Origin: Lentisalinibacter sediminis
GTDB taxonomy: Bacteria; Pseudomonadota; Gammaproteobacteria; Steroidobacterales; Woeseiaceae
DNA length: 64,000 nucleotides
Direction: 5' to 3'
Assembly (NCBI RefSeq): GCF_040706615.1
Contig: NZ_JAPDRF010000008.1
Span: forward strand, 59,639 to 123,638
A program made the position numbers and the translations under genes. This document shows, piece by piece, positions 25,704 through 32,602 of the stretch. The number at the start of each line of letters is the position of its first letter. The first letter of the stretch is position 1. The notes under the pieces are model-generated. The model made no database searches and was not told the origin of the DNA. It worked only from the letters and a program-made list of their open reading frames with translations.

Positions 25704-26645
25704 CTAGGCCGTTTTATGGTCGTCTCTGTAGGCGTCCGGCATCGACTCCGGACGCCCCTTGAACTTGCGGTGCACCCAGTAGTACTCGGCCGGCGCTTCG
25801 CGTATCCACTCCGCCACCATCTCGTTGTACCGGGTCGCATCCGACACCGGATCGCCGGAGGGAAAGTCGGCCAGCGGCGGATAGATCGTGATCCGGTAAC
25901 CCGCATCATCGGGCAGCCGGCGCGGGAACAGGGGCAGCACCACGGCCTTGCCGAGTTTGGCCAGTGCGCTGGTGGCCGTGTTGGTCATCGCCGGCTCGCC
26001 CATGAACGGGATCAGCTCCGACTGCTTGCGCCGGTAGCTCTGATCCGGCGCATACCACACCGGCACCGTTTCACGCAGGCTGCGCACCATGGTCTTTATG
26101 TCGCTCTTCTCGATCGTGCGCCTGGCCGAACGCTCGCGGCCGCGGCGCCAGATCTCGTTAACCAGCGGACTGCGGTGCCGGCGATAAACGGCATCGAAGG
26201 GCGGCAGGTTCATATGCAGCACCGGGCCGCTGAACTCCAGCGTCGTGAAATGGGCCGTGAGCAGGATGGCCCCGCGGCCCTCCCCGACGGCACGGTCTAC
26301 GTGCTCGGCGCCTTCCATGGTGGCCAGCGGCATGATGAAGGCGTCGCTACGCCACCAGGCGCTCGCCGTCTCCAGCAGCGACATGCCGAGGGAACGGAAA
26401 TGGGCGCGAGTGAGCGCATCGACTTCCTCGCGCGACTTGTCAGGGAAACACAGTTCGATATTACGCCGGGCGACCGCGACGCGGCCGGGCAGCAATCTCG
26501 CCGCGACTCGCCCGAGGGTGCGGCCGAGACGCATCTGGGCGCGGTACGGCAGCAGGCAGGCGAGGCGCAACACGCCAATGCCGAACCAGGTCGGCCAATA
26601 GCGGGGATGCAGGAACGCGGTCAGGCGGGGGCGGTCTTCGCGCAT
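25704..26645 (-). CDS. lpxL: lipid A late acyltransferase (LpxL/HtrB family)
   Basis: A 313-residue inner-membrane acyltransferase. One N-terminal hydrophobic region (WFGIGVLRLACLLPY) anchors it, and the active-site motif TAHFTTLE (HX4E) lies around residue 130, with GAILLTAHF before it and VWYAPDQSYRRKQSELIPFMG after. The family adds a secondary lauroyl or myristoyl chain to Kdo2-lipid IVA. Which chain is used cannot be read here. It is transcribed leftward, away from a REP pair that lies immediately upstream at 26681-26748. Confidence 0.88.
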   Translation of the reverse strand: MREDRPRLTAFLHPRYWPTWFGIGVLRLACLLPYRAQMRLGRTLGRVAARLLPGRVAVARRNIELCFPDKSREEVDALTRAHFRSLGMSLLETASAWWRSDAFIMPLATMEGAEHVDRAVGEGRGAILLTAHFTTLEFSGPVLHMNLPPFDAVYRRHRSPLVNEIWRRGRERSARRTIEKSDIKTMVRSLRETVPVWYAPDQSYRRKQSELIPFMGEPAMTNTATSALAKLGKAVVLPLFPRRLPDDAGYRITIYPPLADFPSGDPVSDATRYNEMVAEWIREAPAEYYWVHRKFKGRPESMPDAYRDDHKTA

Positions 26646-26680
26646 AGGGCCGACAGTTTAGCCGCCCGCACCGAATTTAT

Positions 26681-26748
26681 GTAGGAGGGGCTTCAGCCCC
26701 GACCGGTTTCGATCGGGCCTGACCGATCGGGCCTGAAGGCCCTCCTAC
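26681..26748. repeat. inverted pair of GTAG-type REP palindromes
   Basis: Two head-to-head REP units: 26681-26702 (GTAGGAGGGGC-TTCA-GCCCCGA) and, inverted, 26727-26748. Each is a GTAG followed by a GC-rich stem with a TTCA or TGAA loop. They flank a 24-base spacer. The same REP sequence bounds elements A and B and occurs as partial copies at 63796-63860. The pair sits between the TonB-receptor stop and the lpxL start and could also attenuate read-through. Confidence 0.88.
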
Positions 26749-26755
26749 ATCGGCG

Positions 26756-28993
26756 TTAGTAGCGGAAGCCCAGCGACAGCGACCAGGTTCTGGGATCGCC
26801 GTAGTACGCCGTCTGGATGTTGCCGACGCTGGAGAACTCCTGCGCGTCGGTCTTGTAGACCTCGTCGCCGATGTTCTTGATGCCCGCCGTCACATTCCAG
26901 CGCTCGTCCATGGAGGTCCACGTGGCCAGCGCATTGAACAGCCAGTAGTCGTCCTGGGTCAGCACGTCGCGGTTGTCCACGGACAGCCATGCCTTGCCGC
27001 GGTAGTTGGCATCCGCGCCCAGGGTCAGGCTGCCGTTGGCGCCGAGATCCATGGTGTAGGTCGCCGCCAGACGCGCCGTCCAGTCCGGCGCGAACGGAGG
27101 CTCGTCGTCGGAACGGTCGTTGTCCGGCTGGCTGTCGTCGATGAACTCCTTGTAGTCGGCATCCAGATAACCGATCTGGGCCGCCAGGTTCAGCTCGTCG
27201 GTCACCAGCCAGTTGGCCTCGACTTCCACGCCCCAGATGTCGAGCTCGCCGGCGTTCAGCACGGGGAACGTGAACGACGGCACCGGCGCGTCGGGATCGA
27301 CCACCTCGGCGACGCGCGCCTGAAAGTCCTCGTACTGGCTGAAGAACACCGCAGTATTCAGCTGCAGCCGGCCATCGGCCATCGTACGCTTGTTACCCAC
27401 CTCGTAGGTCCAGACGTATTCCGGATCGAACGCACCGGTGTCGCCCGGCGAATTCGCACGGCCGTTGAAACCACCGCTCTTGAAGCCGCGGGAGATACTG
27501 CCGTAGTACATCAGCTGCTCGTTGACCTCGTAGTCGAGGGCCAGCGTCGGCGTCACCGCGTCCCAGCTGTCGTCGTCCGTGTAGACGAAGGGCGGGAACG
27601 TCAATGCGGGCAGGTTGGAGAACGTGCTCGTCGTGCGGAAATACTCCTTGTCCTCGGTGGTGTAGCGGATGCCGAACGTGGCCGACAGCTGCTCGTTGAC
27701 CGCATACGTTCCCTGCGCAAAGAGCGCATAGCTGTCGAGCGTCAGGTCGTCACCGATGGTCCGCAGGAAATCGAGTGGCAGGCCACCGAAAGCCAGGAAA
27801 TCATCCGCGTAGGCCTCCTGATCGGAGCCAATGTTCTCGTGCAGATAGTAGAGACCTGCGACGCCGGTGAAATCCCCGCCGGCATCGTACAGCAGCTGGA
27901 ACTCCTGACTGATCTGTTCCTGGTCGATGCCGACGAAGACGTCGCCCACCTCGAACGGCGTGGCATCGATATCGATGTAGAAGTCGGCCTCGAGCCTGCG
28001 CCAGGCCGAGATGGACTTGGCGGTGTAGGCGTCGTTCAGATCCCAGGTCAGGGTCAGGGAAGTGCCCCAGTGGGTCAGATCCTGACCCGGATCGTTCGGC
28101 AGTACCGAGGACGCCTCGAAATCGTACTCGCCCGTAGGCGCTGGCTGCAGGACCACCGGCCCGAGCGCCAGATCCGTCTGGACCAGGTCGGACTCCAGCC
28201 GTCCCATGGTCAGCGCGTTCTTCTGGCGGGTGGCGTCAACGGCCAGGATCGCCTCGAAGTTCTCGGTCGGATCCCAGGCCAGCGCCAGGCGGCCGGAAGC
28301 GTTGTCGCGATCGTTGTACTCGCGGCCGCTGATCGGGTCGTCGACCAGGCCGTCGCGCTGGTCCATCAGGCCGGAGAAACTCACTGCAAGTGTGTCGGTC
28401 AGACCGCCGGTCAGATAGAAGCGACCCGCCGTCCGGCTGTAATCGCCGACGGTGAGCTCGCCGCGTGCCTCGAATTCCTGGCTCGGCTTGCGACTCACGA
28501 GGCGAATGGCGCCCGCGATCGTGTTCTTGCCGTACAGCGTACCCTGGGGTCCGCGCAGGACCTCGATGCGCTCGATATCGTAGAGCGAGAAGAGCGCACC
28601 CTGGATACGCGAGATATACACGTCGTCCAGATAGATGCCCACGGCCGGGTCGAAGGTCTGCAGGGCATCGGGTTGTCCGATACCGCGGATGAAGACGTTG
28701 GCGCTGGAGGCCGAGCCACGGCCCTGCACCAGGTTCAGGTTCGGCACGGCTCCCTGGATACCGTCGAGCTGATCCGCCTGCAGGCGCTCGAGTTCGCTGG
28801 CATTGAATGCGGAGATGGCGATCGGCACCGACTGCAGCGTCTCCTCGCGGCGACGTGCGGTCACGACGATCTCCTCGACGGCGCGTGCGCCGTCGTCGGT
28901 CTGGGCGAGGGCGACCGGACCGAAACCGGTCACCGGCAACGCGACGGCCAGGATTGCACCCAGTTTTCGGGCATAGCGGTAACGTAAAGACAT
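26756..28993 (-). CDS. TonB-dependent outer-membrane receptor
   Basis: A 745-residue receptor from ATG 28993, chosen because GGGGGG lies 6-11 bases upstream and a signal peptide (SLRYRYARKLGAILAVALPVTG, ending at VALAQ) follows directly; the frame stays open 260 bases further upstream but through repeat DNA. The plug domain has the TonB box region EEIVVTARRREETLQSVPIA and IRGIGQ. The barrel closes with a terminal SLGFRY. The family imports siderophores, sugars, steroids or other compounds. The neighbouring acyl-CoA ligase and shared operator-like palindromes suggest a lipophilic acid or steroid-like substrate rather than iron; this is inference. Confidence 0.9.
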   Translation of the reverse strand: MSLRYRYARKLGAILAVALPVTGFGPVALAQTDDGARAVEEIVVTARRREETLQSVPIAISAFNASELERLQADQLDGIQGAVPNLNLVQGRGSASSANVFIRGIGQPDALQTFDPAVGIYLDDVYISRIQGALFSLYDIERIEVLRGPQGTLYGKNTIAGAIRLVSRKPSQEFEARGELTVGDYSRTAGRFYLTGGLTDTLAVSFSGLMDQRDGLVDDPISGREYNDRDNASGRLALAWDPTENFEAILAVDATRQKNALTMGRLESDLVQTDLALGPVVLQPAPTGEYDFEASSVLPNDPGQDLTHWGTSLTLTWDLNDAYTAKSISAWRRLEADFYIDIDATPFEVGDVFVGIDQEQISQEFQLLYDAGGDFTGVAGLYYLHENIGSDQEAYADDFLAFGGLPLDFLRTIGDDLTLDSYALFAQGTYAVNEQLSATFGIRYTTEDKEYFRTTSTFSNLPALTFPPFVYTDDDSWDAVTPTLALDYEVNEQLMYYGSISRGFKSGGFNGRANSPGDTGAFDPEYVWTYEVGNKRTMADGRLQLNTAVFFSQYEDFQARVAEVVDPDAPVPSFTFPVLNAGELDIWGVEVEANWLVTDELNLAAQIGYLDADYKEFIDDSQPDNDRSDDEPPFAPDWTARLAATYTMDLGANGSLTLGADANYRGKAWLSVDNRDVLTQDDYWLFNALATWTSMDERWNVTAGIKNIGDEVYKTDAQEFSSVGNIQTAYYGDPRTWSLSLGFRY

Positions 28994-29062
28994 GAAAAAC
29001 CCCCCGATGGTTGAATAAGCGGCACCGTAGTGCCTGCCCGCGCTCGGGCCGTTGCAGCCGTA

Positions 29063-29080
29063 ATTCAACGAACGCTGAAT
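29063..29080. promoter_or_regulatory. candidate TetR operator 1 (TonB-receptor promoter)
   Basis: The inverted repeat ATTCAACG-AA-CGCTGAAT has one mismatch between 8-base arms with a 2-base centre. It lies about 70-90 bases upstream of the receptor start and matches the sites before the acyl-CoA ligase gene. Confidence 0.6.
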
Positions 29081-29089
29081 GAATCCTAT

Positions 29090-29105
29090 TTCAACGCTGG
29101 TTGAA
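29090..29105. promoter_or_regulatory. candidate TetR operator 2 (TonB-receptor promoter)
   Basis: TTCAACG-CT-GGTTGAA, 7-base arms with one mismatch, same spacing as the other sites. Its centre is 26 bases from operator 1. Confidence 0.6.
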
Positions 29106-29129
29106 TTACAAGACCGCAGGCCAACGGCT

Positions 29130-29380
29130 GTAGGAGGGCCTTCAGGCCCGACCCGCCCTGCCAGACCCCCGTTCTTTTGTGGCCGCCCTGCGGAGGTATC
29201 CATCTTGCTCCCGACAAAAGGTCGCGGCGATGGATACCTCCGCATGACGGCCACCTCGTGGTGGCGTGAAGGAAGCGCCAGTCAGCGGCGCCTGCTGACT
29301 CGTACCACGCCTTTCCGCTACGGGCCCGTCAGCGGGCCAACGCCGATAGAAAGCCGGGTTGGGCCTGAAGGCCCTCCTAC
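29130..29380. repeat. structured element B: REP-bounded multi-hairpin intergenic repeat
   Basis: A 251-base element bounded by inverted REP copies at 29130-29151 and 29359-29380. The core hairpin has perfect 16-base arms at 29189-29204 and 29229-29244 around a 24-base loop that contains a smaller CGAC/GTCG stem. Further hairpins are AGTCAG/CTGACT near 29280-29300 and GGCCCG-TCAG-CGGGCC near 29323-29338. The first about 100 bases match element A (reverse strand) with only 5 differences. The last GTAG of the right REP supplies the TAG stop codon of the TetR gene. Confidence 0.87.
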
Positions 29381-30027
29381 CCTTCTGCCAGGGCGCGGAA
29401 GCCGGCGGACACGAAGCGTGGCATGCGGTCGCTGATGGCCTCCATGTCCGTGGAGCGGCACAGGCCGCCGGACAGGTTATCGATGCGGCCGGTCTCGGCG
29501 AAGGTGAGGGTCAGTGCACCGGAAAGGAAATGATAGGACCAGTAGATCTCGGCCTCGGACCACTCCGGCTTCGCCCGCATCAGCGCCTCCAGGAAGCGCT
29601 TCACCAGCGGATCGAAGAAGCGGGTCATGAGCTCGCCGCCCCACTCCGGCGAGTTGTTGATCTGGGCGATCAGCGCGAAGTAGTGCTTCCACTTCTCGTG
29701 GTCCTCCACCAGCAGCTGCAGCAGCGGGTTGGTGAAGGCGGCGATGATCTCCTCCACGCTCGGCTGGTCGTCGGTGTGGCGCGCCTCCACCTCCTCGAGC
29801 GCCTGCAGGCGGATGTCGTTCAGCACCTCCGCGTGGCGCAGCAGCACGGCGTCGAAGAGGTCGCGTTTGGACTTGAAGTGGTAGTAGGCGAGCGCGACGT
29901 CGGCCCCGGCCTTGCGCATGATCTGGCGCACGGTGACGCCGTCGAAGCCGTGCTGGGCGAACAACTCCTCGGCAGCGTTGAGTATGCGTTCCCGGGTCGC
30001 TTCGGTCTTGCGCTGCTTCTTCGCCAT
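29377..30027 (-). CDS. TetR/AcrR-family transcriptional regulator
   Basis: A 216-residue regulator from ATG 30027. The N-terminal helix-turn-helix is clear: RERILNAAEELFAQHGFDGVTVRQIMRKAGADVALAYYHFKSKRDLFDAVL, about residues 11-60. The C-terminal ligand domain is divergent. GTG at 30036 is an in-frame alternative. It faces away from the acyl-CoA ligase gene, and perfect or near-perfect TTCAACG/CGTTGAA palindromes lie in the gap between them and again before the TonB receptor. It likely represses these genes and itself until an acyl-CoA or related ligand binds (inference). Its stop codon and final bases are inside the REP end of element B. Confidence 0.88.
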   Translation of the reverse strand: MAKKQRKTEATRERILNAAEELFAQHGFDGVTVRQIMRKAGADVALAYYHFKSKRDLFDAVLLRHAEVLNDIRLQALEEVEARHTDDQPSVEEIIAAFTNPLLQLLVEDHEKWKHYFALIAQINNSPEWGGELMTRFFDPLVKRFLEALMRAKPEWSEAEIYWSYHFLSGALTLTFAETGRIDNLSGGLCRSTDMEAISDRMPRFVSAGFRALAEG

Positions 30028-30080
30028 CCAGATCACCGTGCTGTCAGTGTTTCCGCATTCTAGGGGCCGCCCCCTTGCAA

Positions 30081-30096
30081 CTCAACAAATGTTGAA
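30081..30096. promoter_or_regulatory. candidate TetR operator 3 (tetR/ligase divergent region)
   Basis: CTCAACA-AA-TGTTGAA, 7-base arms with one mismatch, 2-base centre. It lies between the regulator and ligase starts. Confidence 0.6.
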
Positions 30097-30102
30097 ATAC
30101 GC

Positions 30103-30118
30103 TTCAACGAGCGTTGAA
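30103..30118. promoter_or_regulatory. candidate TetR operator 4 (perfect palindrome)
   Basis: TTCAACG-AG-CGTTGAA is a perfect 7-2-7 inverted repeat, centred 22 bases (about two helical turns) from operator 3 and 23 bases upstream of the ligase ATG. It is the best of the four sites. Confidence 0.68.
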
Positions 30119-30140
30119 ATTGGCGGCAGGGGGATCGCCT

Positions 30141-31709
30141 ATGGCCTGGTTCAGCGCCGGGGAAGCCTATCTGCCCGGCATCATCGACCTGAATGCCCGC
30201 TGGCTGGCGAACAAGCCGGCGGTGATCTGCAACGGGGAGACGCTCTCCTGGTCCGGGTATCGCGAACGGCTGGGAAGCGTGGCCGCCGGCCTCGCAGCAC
30301 TCGGTCTCGAGCCCGGCGACCGTGTGATCATCCTTATGCGCAACGGCCTGGAGATGGCCGAGGCCCAGTTCGGCACGATCTACGGCGGCTTCGTGGCCGT
30401 GCCGCTGAACGTCTCGGTGAGCGATGACGGCATACTCACCCTCATCCGCGACAGCGGCGCGAAAGCAGTCATCGCCTCCCACGAGCACGTGCAGCGGCTG
30501 GCCGACATGGGTGAGGAGCTGCCCGAAGAACTCACTGGCCGCATGATCGGCCACACGGGCCCCGGCGCAGAAGCCGAGGGTTTCATCGAGTACGCCGAGT
30601 GGCGGGATCATCACCCGCCCCGCGAGAGCGGCTACCCCGTGAGCGCGGATCACGAGTGCAACATTATCTACAGCTCGGGCACCACCGGCCTGCCGAAGGG
30701 CATCGTGCATTCCCACCAGTGTCGGGCGGCCTGGGCATACGACATGGCGCTGGCGCTGCGCTATCACGGCGGCGCCCGCACGCTGTGCTCGCTGGGGCTC
30801 TACTCCAACATCACCTGGGTGGCGATGCTGGCCACCTTCTGGTGCGGCGGCACCATCGTGGTCATGCCGGCCTTCGACGTCGAGCGCTTCCTCTCGACGG
30901 TCGCGGAACAGGAAATCACCCACTCCGCCATGGTGCCGGTGCAGTTCCAGCGCGTCCTCGAACATCCCGCCTTCGGGCAGTATGACCTTTCGAGTCTGCA
31001 CACCCTGATGTGCTGCGGCTCGCCGCTGCACGAATCGCTGAAGCAGCGGATCTACGACGAGATCTGTTCCGACTTCATCGAGCTGTACGGTCTCACCGAA
31101 GGACTGGTCACGACGCTGCAACCCGAGGATGCGGCCCTGCGCATGAACTCCGTCGGTCGGCCCTGCCCCGGCCAGGACATCGTGATCCTCGGCGACGACG
31201 ACGAGGTGATGCCGGCGGGCGAGCCGGGCGAGATCGTCGGCTACGGCCGGCTGCTCATGACCGGCTACCTGAACCGGGACGACGCCAACGAGGAATCCAC
31301 CTGGACCGATGACCGGGGCCGGCGCTGGCTGCGCACCGGCGACATCGGCCGTCTGGACGAGGAGGGCTTCCTGTACCTCGTCGACCGCAAGAAGGACATG
31401 ATCCTGTCCGGCGCCCAGAACATCTATCCGGCAGACATCGAGGCGGTGGCGACGCGCCACCCCGCCGTGGCGGACGTGGCGGTGATCGGCGTGCCGAGCG
31501 CAAAGTGGGGCGAGACGCCGCTCGCGGTGGTGGTGTGCGGCGAAGGCGCCGGGGTCGAGGCCGAGGCACTCGCGGCGTGGATCAACGAGCGGGTGGGCAA
31601 GCAGCAGCGGGTGGCCGGCGTGGCCTTCGTGGACGAGCTGCCCCGCAATCCCAATGGCAAGGTCCTGAAGCGCGAGCTGCGCCGGGACTACGCGGATACC
31701 ACTCTCTGA
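30141..31709 (+). CDS. AMP-dependent acyl-CoA synthetase/ligase
   Basis: A 522-residue ANL-superfamily enzyme from ATG 30141, which has AGGGGGA 6 bases upstream; a TTG at 30114 would lie inside operator 4. The P-loop-like A3 motif SSGTTGLPKG is at 178-187, followed by ELYGLTEG, LRTGDIGRLDEEGFLYLVDRKKDMILSGAQNIYPADIE and the catalytic lysine region NPNGKVLKREL. It activates a carboxylic acid to acyl-AMP and acyl-CoA. The acid is unknown; long-chain, aryl or steroid acids are possible. The hydrolase gene follows after 10 bases, so the two form an operon under the candidate TetR sites. Confidence 0.9.
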   Translation: MAWFSAGEAYLPGIIDLNARWLANKPAVICNGETLSWSGYRERLGSVAAGLAALGLEPGDRVIILMRNGLEMAEAQFGTIYGGFVAVPLNVSVSDDGILTLIRDSGAKAVIASHEHVQRLADMGEELPEELTGRMIGHTGPGAEAEGFIEYAEWRDHHPPRESGYPVSADHECNIIYSSGTTGLPKGIVHSHQCRAAWAYDMALALRYHGGARTLCSLGLYSNITWVAMLATFWCGGTIVVMPAFDVERFLSTVAEQEITHSAMVPVQFQRVLEHPAFGQYDLSSLHTLMCCGSPLHESLKQRIYDEICSDFIELYGLTEGLVTTLQPEDAALRMNSVGRPCPGQDIVILGDDDEVMPAGEPGEIVGYGRLLMTGYLNRDDANEESTWTDDRGRRWLRTGDIGRLDEEGFLYLVDRKKDMILSGAQNIYPADIEAVATRHPAVADVAVIGVPSAKWGETPLAVVVCGEGAGVEAEALAAWINERVGKQQRVAGVAFVDELPRNPNGKVLKRELRRDYADTTL

Positions 31710-31719
31710 GGCCCGACGA

Positions 31720-32595
31720 ATGAGCGATCCCAGCTACTACAGCGACCAGTACTTCGAGAGCGAGGACGGCCTGCGTCTCCATTACCGGGACTATCGTCCG
31801 CATGGCGGCGACGACGATCAACCGCCCGTCTTCTGCCTGCCCGGCCTCACCCGAAACTGCCGCGACTTCGAGGCCATTGCACATCACCTGTCGCAAGACC
31901 TGTCACCGGGCCGCCGGGTCATCTCGCCGGACTTCCGCGGCCGCGGTCTGTCCGACTACGACCCCGAATGGCGCAACTACCATCCGCTGACCTACGTGCG
32001 GGACACGGAGCGACTCGCCGGCGAACTCGGCCTCGAGCGCATCGTCTGCCTGGGCACCTCCCTGGGAGGCCTGGTCTCCATGGCGCTGAATCACCGCCGG
32101 CCGGCGCTGGTGGACCGGGTCATCCTGAACGACGTCGGCCCGGAGATCGCGCCGGAGGGCCTGACCCGTATCCTGGGTTACGCCGGCAAGACGCCGGATA
32201 TCCGCTCCTGGGAGGATGCCGTCACGCTGTCGAAGGCGAACTACGGCGTCGCCTATCCCGACCTCACCGACGAGGAATGGCTCGCCTATGCCCGCACCGG
32301 CTACCGGGAGGACGAGCACGGCGTGCCGCAGCTCGACTGTGACCCGAAGATCGGCGATGCGCTGCGTGAGGTCGGCGGCGAGCTCGAGGACCCCTGGGTG
32401 CTGTTCGCAGGCCTGGCGGACACGCCGACGTTGCTGATCCATGGTCTGCTGTCGGACATCCTGACGGAGGAGATCGTCGACAAGATGCGCGCCGCCAAAC
32501 CGGATCTGGAAGTACTGCAGGTGCCGAACCGGGGCCACGTGCCGATGCTGAACGAGCCGGCCTGCCTGGCCGGCATCGACGCCTTCCTCCCCTGA
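31720..32595 (+). CDS. alpha/beta hydrolase
   Basis: A 291-residue alpha/beta hydrolase. The nucleophile elbow is GTSLGG at 112-117 (Ser114), the oxyanion region is FCLPGLTRNCRDF, and SPDFRGRGLSDY precedes it. The catalytic His is in NRGHVPML near the C-terminus and the acid is probably in the LLIHGLLSD segment. Substrates for this family include esters, lactones and ring-cleavage products. It lies 10 bases after the acyl-CoA ligase on the same strand, so it may release or process the acid that the ligase activates (inference). Confidence 0.85.
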   Translation: MSDPSYYSDQYFESEDGLRLHYRDYRPHGGDDDQPPVFCLPGLTRNCRDFEAIAHHLSQDLSPGRRVISPDFRGRGLSDYDPEWRNYHPLTYVRDTERLAGELGLERIVCLGTSLGGLVSMALNHRRPALVDRVILNDVGPEIAPEGLTRILGYAGKTPDIRSWEDAVTLSKANYGVAYPDLTDEEWLAYARTGYREDEHGVPQLDCDPKIGDALREVGGELEDPWVLFAGLADTPTLLIHGLLSDILTEEIVDKMRAAKPDLEVLQVPNRGHVPMLNEPACLAGIDAFLP

Positions 32596-32602
32596 GCCGG
32601 AC

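Noticed and set aside
28994..29254. N-terminal extension of the TonB-receptor frame
   Set aside because: It runs through structured element B and the operator sites; a strong ribosome binding site and signal peptide begin at 28993.
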